Below are positions 1-9,181 of a DNA stretch of 64,000 bases, one piece after another; the first letter of the stretch is position 1; each line of letters opens with the position of its first letter. Made by a program: the position numbers and the translations under genes. This DNA comes from Acetatifactor muris (lineage in GTDB: Bacteria > Bacillota > Clostridia > Lachnospirales > Lachnospiraceae). Under the pieces are notes generated by a model. That model was not told the DNA's origin and searched no databases. It was given only the letters and a program-made list of their open reading frames with translations. The stretch spans positions 124,001 through 188,000 of the forward strand of contig NZ_JANJZD010000004.1 of NCBI RefSeq assembly GCF_024623325.1, given 5' to 3'.

Positions 1-104
1 ACAAGAGGCGGGGCATGGTGACCGGCAAGACAGCGAAGACCAAGAAGGCAATTGTGAAGCTGACTGCAGAGAGCAAGGATATCGAAATCTTCGCAGGTCT
101 GTAA
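1..104 (+). CDS. rplW: 50S ribosomal protein L23, C-terminal end (partial)
   Basis: Only the last 33 codons are present; the gene starts left of the window. The frame from base 3 reads KRRGMVTGKTAKTKKAIVKL and ends IFAGL before TAA. This fits the basic loop and final beta strand of L23, which binds 23S rRNA at the polypeptide exit tunnel. Its position directly before rplB is the standard S10-operon order (L3-L4-L23-L2). Identification rests on a short tail plus gene order. Confidence 0.85.
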   Translation, partial: KRRGMVTGKTAKTKKAIVKLTAESKDIEIFAGL

Positions 105-230
105 TGGCCTTCCGGGTCAGAGGACAGAGCCGGCGGGAATACGTTCACCCGGTTCTGAACCATGACAGATTTAAGTATGCGGCCGGGTAAAGGGCCGCGC
201 AAAGAATCATAGAAAAGGAGATATAAGAAA
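105..230 (+). other. rplW-rplB intergenic spacer with small hairpins
   Basis: These genes are usually nearly adjacent, but here 126 bases separate them. The spacer holds a 6-bp GCGGCC/GGCCGC hairpin (179-184 with 193-198) and a weaker GGGTCAGA/TCTGAACC pairing around 115-170. No T-tract follows, so it is not an obvious terminator. The end carries the rplB ribosome binding site AAGGAG. It could be an internal processing or attenuation site; nothing more specific is visible. Confidence 0.4.
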
Positions 231-1073
231 ATGGGAATCAAGAAATATAATCCCTATACACCTTCCAGAAGGCATATGACGGGTTCTGATTTTTCCGAAA
301 TCACAAAGGATACCCCCGAGAAGAGTCTGTGCACTTCTCTGAAGAAGAATGCGGGACGCAACAATCAGGGTAAGATTACCGTGAGACATCACGGCGGCGG
401 TTCCAGAAGGAAATACAGAATCATCGACTTCAAGAGAAAGAAAGACGGTATCATGGCCACTGTGGTCGGCATTGAGTATGATCCCAACAGATCCGCGAAC
501 ATCGCGCTGATCTGCTATGAGGATGGCGAGAAGGCATATATCATCGCTCCTCAGGGACTGACAGACGGGATGAAGGTTATGAACGGGCCTCACGCTGAAG
601 TGAGAGTGGGAAATTGCCTGCCTTTATCCGAGATCCCTGTAGGTACTCAGGTACACAATGTGGAACTGTATCCCGGCAAGGGCGGCCAGATGGTTCGCTC
701 CGCAGGCAACAGTGCACAGCTGATGGCCAAGGAAGGAAAAAACGCAACGCTTCGTCTTCCCTCCGGCGAAATGAGAATGGTTCCCCTTGTATGTCGTGCA
801 ACTATCGGTGTTGTCGGAAACGGTGATCACAATCTGATTAATATCGGTAAGGCCGGTCGTAAGCGCCATATGGGCATCCGTCCCACGGTACGCGGTTCCG
901 TGATGAACCCCAATGACCATCCTCACGGCGGCGGCGAGGGTAAGACCGGTATCGGACGTCCCGGTCCCAGCACCCCCTGGGGTAAGCCTGCTCTTGGTTA
1001 TAAGACGCGTAAGGCTAAGAAGTCTTCCAACAAGATGATTGTGAGAAGACGCGACGGCAGGGCAATCAAGTAA
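231..1073 (+). CDS. rplB: 50S ribosomal protein L2
   Basis: L2 is a primary 23S rRNA binder near the peptidyl transferase centre and is needed for subunit joining. The 280-residue product has the family's usual length. It starts [14 protein letters not shown], carries the conserved [20 protein letters not shown] loop near residues 230-250 with the functionally important histidine, and ends [15 protein letters not shown] lies about 12 nt before the ATG. rpsS follows after 19 bases in the same operon. Confidence 0.98.
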   Translation: MGIKKYNPYTPSRRHMTGSDFSEITKDTPEKSLCTSLKKNAGRNNQGKITVRHHGGGSRRKYRIIDFKRKKDGIMATVVGIEYDPNRSANIALICYEDGEKAYIIAPQGLTDGMKVMNGPHAEVRVGNCLPLSEIPVGTQVHNVELYPGKGGQMVRSAGNSAQLMAKEGKNATLRLPSGEMRMVPLVCRATIGVVGNGDHNLINIGKAGRKRHMGIRPTVRGSVMNPNDHPHGGGEGKTGIGRPGPSTPWGKPALGYKTRKAKKSSNKMIVRRRDGRAIK

Positions 1074-1092
1074 TAGTTGAGGAGGAGAGACA

Positions 1093-1374
1093 ATGGCTAG
1101 ATCACTTAAAAAAGGACCTTTCGCAGATGAAAGCCTGTTAAAGAAAATAGATGCTTTAAATGCTTCAGGACAGAAGCAGGTTATCAAGACCTGGTCCCGT
1201 CGTTCTACAATTTTCCCTTCTTTTGTGGGACACACGATTGCAGTTCATGACGGAAGAAAGCATGTGCCTGTATATGTTACCGAGGACATGGTTGGCCATA
1301 AGCTTGGCGAATTCGTCGCTACCAGAACCTATCGCGGTCACGGTAAGGACGAGAAGAAGTCCAAGGTAAGGTAA
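1093..1374 (+). CDS. rpsS: 30S ribosomal protein S19
   Basis: S19 sits in the 30S head and forms a complex with S13 that contacts A-site tRNA. The 93-residue protein begins [12 protein letters not shown] and contains [20 protein letters not shown] and the GHKLGEF segment, all family hallmarks. A strong GGAGGAG precedes the ATG. It lies between rplB and rplV as in other bacteria. Confidence 0.98.
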   Translation: MARSLKKGPFADESLLKKIDALNASGQKQVIKTWSRRSTIFPSFVGHTIAVHDGRKHVPVYVTEDMVGHKLGEFVATRTYRGHGKDEKKSKVR

Positions 1375-1395
1375 TCGATAAGGAGGGTAAAATCT

Positions 1396-1785
1396 ATGGC
1401 TAAAGGGCATAGAAGTCAGATTAAAAGAGAAAGAAATGCGCAGAAGGACACCAGACCTTCGGCAAAGTTATCTTATGCAAGAGTGTCTGTACAGAAGGCT
1501 TGTTTTGTACTGGATGCCATCAGAGGCAAAGATGTGGAGACAGCACTTGCTATTTTGGAATATAACCCCAGATATGCTTCCGGCCTGGTCAAGAAGCTGA
1601 TTGAGTCGGCCGCTGCAAACGCCGAGAACAATAACGGTATGAACAGGGATAACCTCTATGTAGCCGAGTGCTATGCGAACAAGGGACCTACGATGAAGCG
1701 TATTCACCCCAGAGCACAGGGCAGGGCTTACAGAATCGAGAAGAGAACAAGTCATATCACTGTTGTACTGGATGAGAGGGAGTAG
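1396..1785 (+). CDS. rplV: 50S ribosomal protein L22
   Basis: L22 lines the exit tunnel; its beta-hairpin loop is where macrolide-resistance changes occur. The 129-residue product shows the conserved KACFVLDAIRGKDVETAL core and the loop RIHPRAQGRAYRI followed by RTSHITVVL. The N-terminal 20 residues form a basic extension common in clostridia. AAGGAGGG precedes the start, and rpsC begins 20 bases after the stop. Confidence 0.97.
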   Translation: MAKGHRSQIKRERNAQKDTRPSAKLSYARVSVQKACFVLDAIRGKDVETALAILEYNPRYASGLVKKLIESAAANAENNNGMNRDNLYVAECYANKGPTMKRIHPRAQGRAYRIEKRTSHITVVLDERE

Positions 1786-1805
1786 GGAAAGGAGCGGACG
1801 AATAA

Positions 1806-2465
1806 ATGGGACAGAAAGTTAATCCTCATGGCTTAAGAGTCGGAGTTATTAAAGAATGGGATTCCAGATGGTACGCTGAAGGTGAGTTTTCAGATTATCT
1901 TGTCGAAGACTTTCAGATCAGAAAGTACCTGAAAAAGAAACTGTACAGCGCGGGTGTTTCCAAGATTGAGATTGAGAGAGCATCCGACAGAATAAGAGTC
2001 ATCATTCATACTGCGAAACCCGGTGTGATCATCGGAAAGGGCGGCGCTGAAATCGAAGTTACCAGGACCGAACTGAGCAAGATGACCGATAAGAAGGTCC
2101 TGATTGACATCAAGGAAATCAAGAGACCGGACAAGGATGCTCAGCTGGTGGCGGAGAACATTGCGCAGCAGCTTGAAAACCGTATTTCTTTCAGACGTGC
2201 GATGAAGTCCTGCATGGGCAGATCCATGAAGGCCGGTTCGCTGGGAATCAAGGCATCCTGTTCCGGACGTCTGGGCGGCGCCGATATGGCACGTACAGAG
2301 TTCTACAGCGAGGGTACGATTCCTCTTCAGACACTGAGAGCAGATATTGACTATGGCTTTGCAGAGGCCGATACCACATATGGTAAGGTCGGTGTCAAAG
2401 TCTGGATTTATAAGGGCGAGATACTTCCTGCAAAAGGAAATCAGACGGAAGGGAGTGATAAATAA
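1806..2465 (+). CDS. rpsC: 30S ribosomal protein S3
   Basis: S3 lies at the mRNA entry channel of the 30S subunit. The 219-residue protein has the N-terminal [14 protein letters not shown] motif, a KH type-2 RNA-binding domain with [13 protein letters not shown] (about residues 66-78), and the C-terminal S3 domain with [12 protein letters not shown]. The stop shares its last base with the rplP ATG (TAATG), so translation of the two is probably coupled. Confidence 0.98.
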   Translation: MGQKVNPHGLRVGVIKEWDSRWYAEGEFSDYLVEDFQIRKYLKKKLYSAGVSKIEIERASDRIRVIIHTAKPGVIIGKGGAEIEVTRTELSKMTDKKVLIDIKEIKRPDKDAQLVAENIAQQLENRISFRRAMKSCMGRSMKAGSLGIKASCSGRLGGADMARTEFYSEGTIPLQTLRADIDYGFAEADTTYGKVGVKVWIYKGEILPAKGNQTEGSDK

Positions 2466-2893
2466 TGTTAATGCCTAAAAGAGTGAAACATCGTAAACAG
2501 TTCCGCGGCAGTATGGCCGGGAAGGCTACAAGGGGCAACACCATCACTTACGGCGAGTACGGTCTGGTAGCTGCAGAGCCCTGCTGGGTGAAATCCAATC
2601 AGATTGAGGCTGCACGTATCGCTCTTACCCGTTATACAAAGCGTAACGGTCAGGTGTGGATTAAGATTTTCCCTGACAAGCCCGTTACAGCGAAGCCTGC
2701 GGAGACTCGTATGGGTTCCGGTAAGGGTTCCGTGGAATATTGGGTGGCAGTTGTAAAGCCCGGCCGTGTGATGTTTGAGATTGCCGGAGTGCCGGAGGAA
2801 CAGGCAAAAGAGGCATTGCGTCTGGCAATGCATAAGCTTCCCTGCAAATGTAAAATCGTTGCAAAGGCAGATTTGGAAGGCGGTGTTGAATAA
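2465..2893 (+). CDS. rplP: 50S ribosomal protein L16
   Basis: L16 helps position A-site tRNA and complete the peptidyl transferase centre. The 142-residue product starts [16 protein letters not shown] and has the conserved [25 protein letters not shown] and [10 protein letters not shown] segments. Start 2465 is preferred over the in-frame ATG at 2471 because the GGGAG motif is then about 9 nt away. Its stop overlaps the next start by one base (TAATG). Confidence 0.97.
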   Translation: MLMPKRVKHRKQFRGSMAGKATRGNTITYGEYGLVAAEPCWVKSNQIEAARIALTRYTKRNGQVWIKIFPDKPVTAKPAETRMGSGKGSVEYWVAVVKPGRVMFEIAGVPEEQAKEALRLAMHKLPCKCKIVAKADLEGGVE

Positions 2894-3096
2894 TGAAATC
2901 CAGTAAATTTGTAGAAGAATTAAAGAGCAAATCCGCGGAAGAGCTGAACAGCGAGCTTGTTGCTGCCAAGAAAGAGCTTTTCAACTTGAGATTCCAGAAC
3001 GCAACCAATCAGTTGGATAATACTGCAAGAATCAAGGAAGTAAGGAAGAACATTGCACGTATTCAGACAATTATTACCGAGAAGGCCAGGGCATAA
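2893..3096 (+). CDS. rpmC: 50S ribosomal protein L29
   Basis: L29 is a small helical protein near the exit tunnel that contributes to the docking site for trigger factor and SRP. The 67-residue sequence has the [20 protein letters not shown] core and the terminal [14 protein letters not shown] helix. It is coupled to rplP by a one-base overlap and followed by rpsQ. Confidence 0.96.
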   Translation: MKSSKFVEELKSKSAEELNSELVAAKKELFNLRFQNATNQLDNTARIKEVRKNIARIQTIITEKARA

Positions 3097-3144
3097 ATTG
3101 GCTGCGGCGTTCTTAATGCAAGCGGCAGTGAAAGGAGAGCAATC

Positions 3145-3399
3145 GTGGAAAGAAATTTGAGAAAAGTCCGTGTTGGTAAGGTTACCAGCAATAAAATGGA
3201 TAAGACAATCGTTGTAGCCATTGAAAATCGTGTAAAACATCCCCTTTACAAAAAGGTTGTAAAGAGTACCTATAAGCTGAAGGCCCACGACGAGAAGAAT
3301 GAGTGCAATATCGGAGATACTGTGAAGGTTATGGAAACGAGACCTTTGTCCAAGGATAAGAGATGGCGTCTCGTGGAAATCGTAGAGAGGGCAAAATAG
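3145..3399 (+). CDS. rpsQ: 30S ribosomal protein S17
   Basis: S17 is a primary 16S rRNA binding protein with an OB fold. The 84-residue product starts at GTG ([13 protein letters not shown]) after a good AAAGGAGAG site. It contains [32 protein letters not shown] and the C-terminal [20 protein letters not shown], all typical. The 48-base gap after rpmC shows no clear structure. Confidence 0.97.
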   Translation: MERNLRKVRVGKVTSNKMDKTIVVAIENRVKHPLYKKVVKSTYKLKAHDEKNECNIGDTVKVMETRPLSKDKRWRLVEIVERAK

Positions 3400-3409
3400 G
3401 AGGAAGATC

Positions 3410-3778
3410 ATGGTTCAGCAGGAAACAAGACTGAAGGTTGCCGATAATACCGGTGCAAAAGAATTGCTCTGCATCCGCGTTATGGGCGGCTCTACAAGAA
3501 GATATGCGCATATTGGCGATGTGATTGTTGCTACTGTGAAAGATGCAACACCAGGCGGCGTTGTAAAAAAGGGTGATGTCGTGAAGGCAGTTGTAGTCCG
3601 CACCGTAAAGGAGACCCGCCGGAAAGACGGTTCCTACATCAGGTTTGATGAGAATGCCGCTGTAATCATCAAGGAAGACAAGACACCCAGAGGAACCCGT
3701 ATTTTTGGGCCCGTGGCGAGAGAGCTTCGTGAGAAACAGTTCATGAAGATCGTATCTCTTGCTCCGGAAGTATTATAA
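3410..3778 (+). CDS. rplN: 50S ribosomal protein L14
   Basis: L14 forms part of the intersubunit bridges with 16S rRNA and is the silencing-factor (RsfS) contact in other bacteria. The 122-residue sequence begins [20 protein letters not shown] and has [24 protein letters not shown] and the FGPVARELR signature. Length and context (rpsQ-rplN-rplX) are canonical. Confidence 0.98.
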   Translation: MVQQETRLKVADNTGAKELLCIRVMGGSTRRYAHIGDVIVATVKDATPGGVVKKGDVVKAVVVRTVKETRRKDGSYIRFDENAAVIIKEDKTPRGTRIFGPVARELREKQFMKIVSLAPEVL

Positions 3779-3789
3779 GGAGGTGCCGT

Positions 3790-4101
3790 ATGTCAGCAAT
3801 GAAGATTAAGAGGGGCGATACAGTGAAGGTAATCGCCGGCAAAGACTGTAATGCAGAAGGAAAGGTGATTTCCGTTGATATCAAAAAGCACAGAGTGACC
3901 GTAGAGGGCGTGAACATGATTACAAAGCATGCGAAACCTTCTCAGGCCAATCCCAACGGCGGTATCATTCAGAAGGAAGCTCCTATTGATATTTCCAATG
4001 TCATGCTTGTCTTCAAGGGAAAACCGACCAGAGTCGGCTTTAAGATGGAGGGAGACAGGAAAGTTCGTTTCGCCAAGGCTACCGGCGAAGTGATTGACTG
4101 A
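3790..4101 (+). CDS. rplX: 50S ribosomal protein L24
   Basis: L24 is an assembly-initiating 23S rRNA binder with a KOW motif. The 103-residue product shows [20 protein letters not shown] (KOW, residues 5-24) and the [22 protein letters not shown] segment. AAGGAGGTG sits 5-6 nt before the ATG. Next is rplE. Confidence 0.97.
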   Translation: MSAMKIKRGDTVKVIAGKDCNAEGKVISVDIKKHRVTVEGVNMITKHAKPSQANPNGGIIQKEAPIDISNVMLVFKGKPTRVGFKMEGDRKVRFAKATGEVID

Positions 4102-4124
4102 GTAACAGGAAGGAGGAGCAGAAA

Positions 4125-4667
4125 GTGGCAAGATTAAAAGATGTGTACCGCGAGACAATCGTGGACGCAATGATGAAGAAATTTGGATATAAGAATATAA
4201 TGGAAGTTCCGAAGCTTGACAAAATCGTTGTCAACATGGGCATCGGTGAAGCGAAGGAAAATCCAAAGGTTCTTGAGAATGCCGTATCTGATATGGAGAC
4301 AATTACCGGCCAGAAGGCTGTTCTCACCAAAGCCAAGAAGTCCGTGGCTAACTTTAAAATACGTGAGGGTATGAATATCGGCTGCAAGACTACTCTCCGC
4401 GGCGAGAAGATGTATGAGTTTCTCGACCGCCTGGTGAATCTGGCATTACCCCGTGTTCGTGACTTCAGAGGTGTCAATCCCAACGCGTTCGACGGCAGAG
4501 GAAATTATGCTCTGGGTATCAAGGAGCAGTTCATCTTCCCTGAGATCGAGTATGACAAGATTGACAAGACCAGAGGAATGGATGTAATCATCGTAACCAC
4601 GGCCAGAACCGATGAAGAAGCGCGCGAGCTGTTGACACTGTTCAATATGCCTTTCGCAAAACAATAA
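4125..4667 (+). CDS. rplE: 50S ribosomal protein L5
   Basis: L5 binds 5S rRNA and contacts P-site tRNA. The 180-residue product starts at GTG after AAGGAGGAG and contains [63 protein letters not shown] and the C-terminal [13 protein letters not shown]. These are full-length L5 features. Confidence 0.98.
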   Translation: MARLKDVYRETIVDAMMKKFGYKNIMEVPKLDKIVVNMGIGEAKENPKVLENAVSDMETITGQKAVLTKAKKSVANFKIREGMNIGCKTTLRGEKMYEFLDRLVNLALPRVRDFRGVNPNAFDGRGNYALGIKEQFIFPEIEYDKIDKTRGMDVIIVTTARTDEEARELLTLFNMPFAKQ

Positions 4668-4682
4668 GGAGGTAAATTTTAC

Positions 4683-4868
4683 ATGGCTAAGACATCACTG
4701 AAAATAAAGCAGCAGCGCAAACCCAGATTTTCCACTCAGGCTTATACGCGCTGCAAGATTTGCGGCCGTCCCCACGCTTATCTGAGAAAATATGGCATTT
4801 GCAGAGTTTGCTTCCGCGAACTGGCCTATAAGGGACAGATACCCGGTGTCAAGAAGGCAAGCTGGTAG
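4683..4868 (+). CDS. rpsN: 30S ribosomal protein S14 type Z (zinc-binding)
   Basis: This is the short 61-residue S14 with a zinc ribbon: Cys24, Cys27, Cys40 and Cys43 (CKIC...CRVC). S14 is in the 30S head and is a late assembly protein. Gram-positive bacteria usually keep this zinc form in the spc operon and may carry a zinc-free copy elsewhere. AAGGAGG precedes the start. Confidence 0.97.
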   Translation: MAKTSLKIKQQRKPRFSTQAYTRCKICGRPHAYLRKYGICRVCFRELAYKGQIPGVKKASW

Positions 4869-4884
4869 GAAGGAGGAAAAAACA

Positions 4885-5286
4885 ATGACAATGAGTGATC
4901 CTATTGCAGATATGCTTACAAGAATTCGTAACGCAAATTCTGCCAAGCATGATACAGTGGATATCCCTGCTTCCAAAATGAAGCTGGCAATTGCACAGAT
5001 CCTTCTGGATGAGGGCTATATCAGCAAATATGATTTGATTGACGATGGTAATTTCAAAGCCATTCATATCACACTGAAGTACGGCGGCGACAAGAGTGAG
5101 AAGATTATTTCCGGTATCAAGAGAATTTCCAAGCCCGGCCTTCGGGTATATGCCGGTAAGGATGAACTGCCCAGAGTGCTCGGCGGTCTGGGAGTTGCCA
5201 TCATCTCCACCAACCAGGGAGTTGTCACGGATAAGAAGGCCCGCGAACTGCAGGTTGGCGGCGAAGTTCTGGCGTTTGTCTGGTAA
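4885..5286 (+). CDS. rpsH: 30S ribosomal protein S8
   Basis: S8 binds the central domain of 16S rRNA and, in enterobacteria, represses the spc operon. The start at 4885 ([20 protein letters not shown]) follows AAGGAGGAAA; an earlier in-frame ATG at 4792 lies inside rpsN and is rejected. The 133-residue product ends with the conserved [10 protein letters not shown] and GGEVLAFVW. The 3' side runs into a structured repeat. Confidence 0.98.
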   Translation: MTMSDPIADMLTRIRNANSAKHDTVDIPASKMKLAIAQILLDEGYISKYDLIDDGNFKAIHITLKYGGDKSEKIISGIKRISKPGLRVYAGKDELPRVLGGLGVAIISTNQGVVTDKKARELQVGGEVLAFVW

Positions 5287-5288
5287 CA

Positions 5289-5376
5289 GTGTGAGAAGAT
5301 TTTCTAAGCGGTCAAAGGACGCCCGCTAAGAAAATCTATGTCTCACACGGAAGAATGCCAAGGACGGGCATTCTTC
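5289..5376 (+). repeat. Structured repeat family 1, copy A
   Basis: Right after the rpsH stop, GTGTGAGA (5289-5296) pairs with TCTCACAC (5341-5348). Directly inside it, 5297-5311 pairs with 5323-5337 (AGATTTTCT, an A-A mismatch, then AGCGG with CCGCT). The 11-nt loop contains AAAGGAC. ATG (5338-5340) bulges between the inner and outer 3' strands. A second perfect 10-bp hairpin, GAAGAATGCC/GGCATTCTTC, follows at 5350-5376. The same architecture recurs at 11494, 35838 and 36185. The rest of the gap to rplF (5377-5475) has only the AGGAGG site of rplF. Confidence 0.85.
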
Positions 5377-5475
5377 TGGAGTTGCAGCGGCTGTTGGATT
5401 TGCGGTAGCTGTGCGAGATAATGGAGAAGTAGATTCCATGGAAGATAGTTTTTATAAAATATAGGAGGTACGGGC

Positions 5476-6018
5476 ATGTCACGTATAGGTAGAATGCCAA
5501 TCGCGGTTCCCGCAGGTGTCACTGTGGAGATTGCAGAAAATAATAAAGTGACCGTCAAAGGTCCCAAGGGGACTCTGGAGAGAGTCTTACCCGCCGAGAT
5601 GGAAATCAAGATGGAGGGTACGCAGATAGTGGTTAACAGACCCAATGATCTGAAGAAGATGAGATCGCTGCATGGTCTGACCAGAACCCTTATCAATAAC
5701 ATGGTAACAGGCGTTACCGCAGGCTATGAGAAGAAGCTGGAGGTAAACGGTGTGGGTTACAGAGCGGCCAAGGCCGGCAAGAAGCTGACCCTGAGCCTGG
5801 GCTATTCTCATCCCGTGGAAATGGAAGATCCCGCAGGCATTGAGACCGTTGTGGAAGGTCAGAACGTAATCATTGTCAAGGGGATTGACAAAGAAAAAGT
5901 TGGCCAATTCGCTGCTGAAATCAGAGACAAGAGGAGACCTGAACCTTATAAGGGCAAGGGTATCAAGTATGCCGATGAGACGATCAGACGTAAAGTTGGT
6001 AAGACCGGTAAGAAATAG
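5476..6018 (+). CDS. rplF: 50S ribosomal protein L6
   Basis: L6 lies near the factor-binding site of the 50S subunit and has two related domains. The 180-residue protein shows [29 protein letters not shown], the [13 protein letters not shown] start of domain 2 and the C-terminal [16 protein letters not shown] signature. AGGAGG precedes the ATG. It is separated from rpsH by an unusually long spacer holding a family 1 repeat. Confidence 0.98.
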   Translation: MSRIGRMPIAVPAGVTVEIAENNKVTVKGPKGTLERVLPAEMEIKMEGTQIVVNRPNDLKKMRSLHGLTRTLINNMVTGVTAGYEKKLEVNGVGYRAAKAGKKLTLSLGYSHPVEMEDPAGIETVVEGQNVIIVKGIDKEKVGQFAAEIRDKRRPEPYKGKGIKYADETIRRKVGKTGKK

Positions 6019-6038
6019 CAGATAAGGAGAGTATGAAG

Positions 6039-6407
6039 ATGGTTAACAAGAAATCAAGAAAAGAAGTTCGTGTTAAAAAACACATGAGAATTCGTAACCG
6101 CTTCAGTGGTACTGCAGAGAGACCCCGTCTTGCGGTATTCAGAAGCAATAATCATATGTATGCTCAAATTATCGATGATACTGTTGGGAATACATTAGTA
6201 TCCGCTTCCACCCTGGAAAAGCCGATCAGGGAAGAGCTTACGAAAACCAATGACGTTGATGCGGCAGCATACCTGGGCACTGTAATCGGCAAGAGAGCAG
6301 TAGAAAAAGGTATCACCAAAGTTGTCTTTGACAGAGGCGGCTATATATATCAGGGTAAAGTTGCAGCATTAGCTGACGCAGCCAGAGAAGCTGGCCTGGA
6401 ATTCTAG
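6039..6407 (+). CDS. rplR: 50S ribosomal protein L18
   Basis: L18 binds 5S rRNA together with L5. Start 6039 ([20 protein letters not shown], 122 residues) is preferred because AAGGAG at 6024-6029 is 9 nt upstream; an ATG two codons earlier (6033) leaves only 3 nt. The [20 protein letters not shown] and [17 protein letters not shown] segments are diagnostic. Confidence 0.96.
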   Translation: MVNKKSRKEVRVKKHMRIRNRFSGTAERPRLAVFRSNNHMYAQIIDDTVGNTLVSASTLEKPIREELTKTNDVDAAAYLGTVIGKRAVEKGITKVVFDRGGYIYQGKVAALADAAREAGLEF

Positions 6408-6429
6408 GAAAGGAAGAGGAATACACACC

Positions 6430-6939
6430 ATGAAACACACAATCATAGATGCAAGCCAGTTTGAATTGACTGATAAGGTTGTAACCATCAAGCGTGTAAC
6501 CAAAACCGTAAAGGGCGGACGTAACATGCGTTTTACCGCTCTGGTGGTTGTAGGCGATGGAAATGGTCATGTAGGCGCCGGGCTTGGCAAGGCAGTAGAG
6601 ATTCCTGAAGCCATTCGTAAGGGAAAAGAAGATGCAATGAAGCATATAGTGGAAATTGCATTAGATGAAAATAATTCCATTACACATGATTTTATCGGTA
6701 AATACGGTTCTGCAAACGTTCTGCTGAAGAAGGCTCCGGATGGTACAGGTATCATCGCAGGCGGTCCTGCCCGTGTGGTATGTGAACTTGCGGGTATCAA
6801 GAACATTCGTACCAAGTCTCTTGGATCGAACAACAAGCAGAATGTGGTCCTGGCAACCATTACCGGTTTGAGTCAGCTGAAATCCCCGGAGGAAGTAGCT
6901 AAGAGCCGCGGCAAATCCGTTGAGGAAGTTCTGGCATAA
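6430..6939 (+). CDS. rpsE: 30S ribosomal protein S5
   Basis: S5 is on the back of the 30S subunit at the mRNA entry and influences decoding fidelity. The 169-residue product has the S5 N-terminal double-stranded RNA binding fold ([40 protein letters not shown]) and the C-terminal [14 protein letters not shown]. It is followed by a spacer with a short palindromic repeat before rpmD. Confidence 0.98.
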   Translation: MKHTIIDASQFELTDKVVTIKRVTKTVKGGRNMRFTALVVVGDGNGHVGAGLGKAVEIPEAIRKGKEDAMKHIVEIALDENNSITHDFIGKYGSANVLLKKAPDGTGIIAGGPARVVCELAGIKNIRTKSLGSNNKQNVVLATITGLSQLKSPEEVAKSRGKSVEEVLA

Positions 6940-6947
6940 GAAGCTTC

Positions 6948-6995
6948 CGAAGTTTGTAACAGTTCAGACAGGTTACAGAACTGTTAACGAAGTTT
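6948..6995 (+). repeat. 32-bp palindromic repeat (family 2) between 8-bp direct repeats, copy 1
   Basis: A 32-base unit (6956-6987) carries TAACAGTTC (6957-6965) pairing with GAACTGTTA (6978-6986) around a loop containing AGACAGG. It is bracketed by CGAAGTTT at 6948-6955 and again at 6988-6995. A nearly identical unit, with direct repeats at the same 40-nt offset, occurs at 43211-43258. No T-tract follows, so a terminator is unlikely; the rpmD ribosome binding site lies just downstream. Confidence 0.8.
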
Positions 6996-7022
6996 TGCAG
7001 TAGCTTTGAAAGGAGAATAGTA

Positions 7023-7208
7023 ATGGAAGATAAAAAGTTAAAGATTACTCTGGTGAAGTCTACCATCGGCGCGGTACCGAAGAACAGGGCAATTGTCGAA
7101 TCTATGGGACTCCGCAAGCTGGGCAGGTCCGTAATACTTCCTGACAATGACGCCACAAGAGGACAGATTCGCCTGGTCAGCCATTTGTTAAAAGTAGAAG
7201 AAGTATAA
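7023..7208 (+). CDS. rpmD: 50S ribosomal protein L30
   Basis: L30 is a small two-helix, three-strand 50S protein. The 61-residue sequence contains [20 protein letters not shown], the LGLRKLGR-like [15 protein letters not shown] segment and the final [16 protein letters not shown] precedes the ATG. Gene order rpsE-rpmD-rplO is canonical. Confidence 0.97.
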   Translation: MEDKKLKITLVKSTIGAVPKNRAIVESMGLRKLGRSVILPDNDATRGQIRLVSHLLKVEEV

Positions 7209-7228
7209 ATGAAAAGGAGGTGTTAGAA

Positions 7229-7669
7229 ATGGAATTATCCAATTTAAGACCTGCAGAGGGTTCCAAGCACAGCAATAATTTCAGGAGAGGCCGCGGGCAT
7301 GCTTCCGGGAACGGCAAGACAGCCGGTAAGGGACACAAGGGCCAGAAAGCGCGTTCCGGGGCACCCAGAATCGGTTTCGAAGGCGGACAGATGCCTTTGT
7401 ACAGACGTATCCCCAAGAGAGGATTTACCAACAGGAACTCAAAGGATATCGTTGCTGTCAATATAAATGTTCTGGAGCGTTTTGAAGAAGGCGCAACTGT
7501 GGATGTAAATGCACTTATTGAAGCTGGTATTATCAAAAATCCCAGAGACGGAGTAAAGATACTCGGAAATGGAGAACTTACCAAAAAGCTCAATGTAAAA
7601 GTAGATGCATTCAGTGCATCTGCGAAGGAAAAGATTGAGGCACTTGGTGGAACAGCAGAGGTGATGTAA
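7229..7669 (+). CDS. rplO: 50S ribosomal protein L15
   Basis: L15 is a late-assembly 50S protein that threads a glycine-rich arm into 23S rRNA. ATG 7229 ([14 protein letters not shown]) is chosen over GTG 7220, because AAGGAGG at 7214-7220 overlaps the earlier codon. The 146-residue product has the arm [20 protein letters not shown] and [17 protein letters not shown]. The TAA overlaps the secY ATG by one base. Confidence 0.97.
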   Translation: MELSNLRPAEGSKHSNNFRRGRGHASGNGKTAGKGHKGQKARSGAPRIGFEGGQMPLYRRIPKRGFTNRNSKDIVAVNINVLERFEEGATVDVNALIEAGIIKNPRDGVKILGNGELTKKLNVKVDAFSASAKEKIEALGGTAEVM

Positions 7670-9003
7670 TGTTTACAACACTGAAAAACGCATTCAAAAT
7701 TAAAGATCTGAGAGATAAGATCCTTTTTACCCTGGCCATGCTGATTGTGATTCGAATCGGATCACAGCTGCCTGTGCCGGGGGTAAACGGTGAATATTTT
7801 AAGAGCTGGTTTGATGCTCAGTCAGATGGTGCATTCAGCTTCTTTGATGCGATTACAGGTGGTTCGTTTATCAATATGTCCATTTTGGCGCTGAACATCA
7901 GTCCTTATATTACTTCCTCCATTATTATGCAGCTGCTGACAATCGCCATTCCCAAACTGGAGGAGATGCAGCGTGACGGTGATGACGGAAGGAAGAAAAT
8001 TGCCTCCATCACAAGATATGTGACAATAGGACTGGCACTGATTCAGTCTACTGCGATGGCAATCAGCTTCGGCAGACAGGGGTATTTGACGGATTACGCT
8101 GTGATGAGTACAGGGGAACGGGCGTTAAGCATTACCTGTGCCGTGGCGACACTGACAGCCGGCAGTGCTTTCCTGATGTGGATCGGTGAGCGGATTACGG
8201 AAAGAGGCATAGGAAACGGTATTTCCATTGTCCTGGTGATTAATATCATCTCGAGACTTCCCGAAGATCTGGGCAACCTGTTCCAGCAGTTTGTGTTTGG
8301 AAAGGCACCTGCCACGGCGGTTCTGGCGGTGGTGATTATCTTTGCCGTGATTGTTGCCATGGTATTGCTGGTTATCATCCTGAATGACGGTGTCCGCCGG
8401 ATTCCTGTACAGTATGCCAATAAAGTGCAGGGCAGGAAGATGGTGGGGGGACAGACTTCCAACATTCCCCTGAAGGTGAATACCGCGGGCGTGATTCCTG
8501 TTATCTTTGCACAGTCTTTGCTGCAGCTGCCCATAATCATTTCTTCTTTTACAGGATATTCGGGCACGGGAGTGTGGGGCGAGATTTTAAAGTATATGAA
8601 TTCCAGCTATTGGTGCAGACCGGAACAGCTGAAATATACGGTTGGTCTGCTGGTTTATATCGTATTAATTGTTCTGTTTGCTTATTTTTATACCTCCATC
8701 ACTTTCAATCCGCTTATGATAGCCGATAATATGAAGAAACAGGGCGGATTTATTCCGGGTATCAGACCCGGAAAGCCTACCAGTGATTATCTGAATAAGG
8801 TGCTCAATTATATCGTGTTTATTGGTGCCATAGGTCTGACAATCATTGCGGTACTGCCGTACTTTTTCAGCGGTGTATTCAATGCCAATGTGTCTTTCGG
8901 CGGCACCAGTCTTATCATTATTGTCAGTGTGGTACTTGAGACCATGAAGCAGGTGGAATCACAGATGCTTGTCCGCAATTATAAGGGCTTCCTGGAGAAA
9001 TAA
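7669..9003 (+). CDS. secY: Preprotein translocase subunit SecY
   Basis: SecY is the membrane channel through which SecA pushes unfolded preproteins. The 444-residue protein has the ten hydrophobic helices expected. Markers are GGSFINMSILALNISPYITSS in the TM2a plug region, RRIPVQYANK in the cytoplasmic loop before TM7, and GFIPGIRPGKPTSDYL in the C5 region. It is translationally coupled to rplO (TAATG). Its partner ATPase secA is elsewhere in this window. Confidence 0.98.
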   Translation: MFTTLKNAFKIKDLRDKILFTLAMLIVIRIGSQLPVPGVNGEYFKSWFDAQSDGAFSFFDAITGGSFINMSILALNISPYITSSIIMQLLTIAIPKLEEMQRDGDDGRKKIASITRYVTIGLALIQSTAMAISFGRQGYLTDYAVMSTGERALSITCAVATLTAGSAFLMWIGERITERGIGNGISIVLVINIISRLPEDLGNLFQQFVFGKAPATAVLAVVIIFAVIVAMVLLVIILNDGVRRIPVQYANKVQGRKMVGGQTSNIPLKVNTAGVIPVIFAQSLLQLPIIISSFTGYSGTGVWGEILKYMNSSYWCRPEQLKYTVGLLVYIVLIVLFAYFYTSITFNPLMIADNMKKQGGFIPGIRPGKPTSDYLNKVLNYIVFIGAIGLTIIAVLPYFFSGVFNANVSFGGTSLIIIVSVVLETMKQVESQMLVRNYKGFLEK

Positions 9004-9054
9004 AGATTTGGTCTGCAGCAGATGCCGCGGACCTGAAACTGTGAAGGGTACAGG

Positions 9055-9085
9055 AGGAGCTTTCCCGTGATTCGGGAAAGCTCCT
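9055..9085 (+). other. Perfect 13-bp hairpin after secY
   Basis: AGGAGCTTTCCCG (9055-9067) pairs perfectly with CGGGAAAGCTCCT (9073-9085) around a 5-nt loop. No U-tract follows, so this is probably an RNA processing or stability element separating secY from adk rather than a strong terminator. The left arm contains an AGGAG motif that would be sequestered. Confidence 0.55.
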
Positions 9086-9119
9086 GTGATATCCGCAGAT
9101 TATTTTATATCAGTGGAAA

Positions 9120-9163
9120 GCCGTAGGCCGGATGTCTGAAATCTGAATCCGGAGTAACACGGC
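9120..9163 (+). other. Nested stem-loop in the adk leader
   Basis: GCCGT (9120-9124) pairs with ACGGC (9159-9163), enclosing CCGGAT (9128-9133) paired with ATCCGG (9147-9152). It ends about 18 nt before the adk start. It could modulate translation of adk, but there is no comparative evidence in the window. Confidence 0.4.
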
Positions 9164-9181
9164 ATGTGGAGATGAGAAGAA

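Noticed and set aside
9055..9085. Intrinsic terminator after secY
   Set aside because: The stem is strong but no U-tract follows, and adk-map-infA need transcription from upstream since no promoter was found after it.
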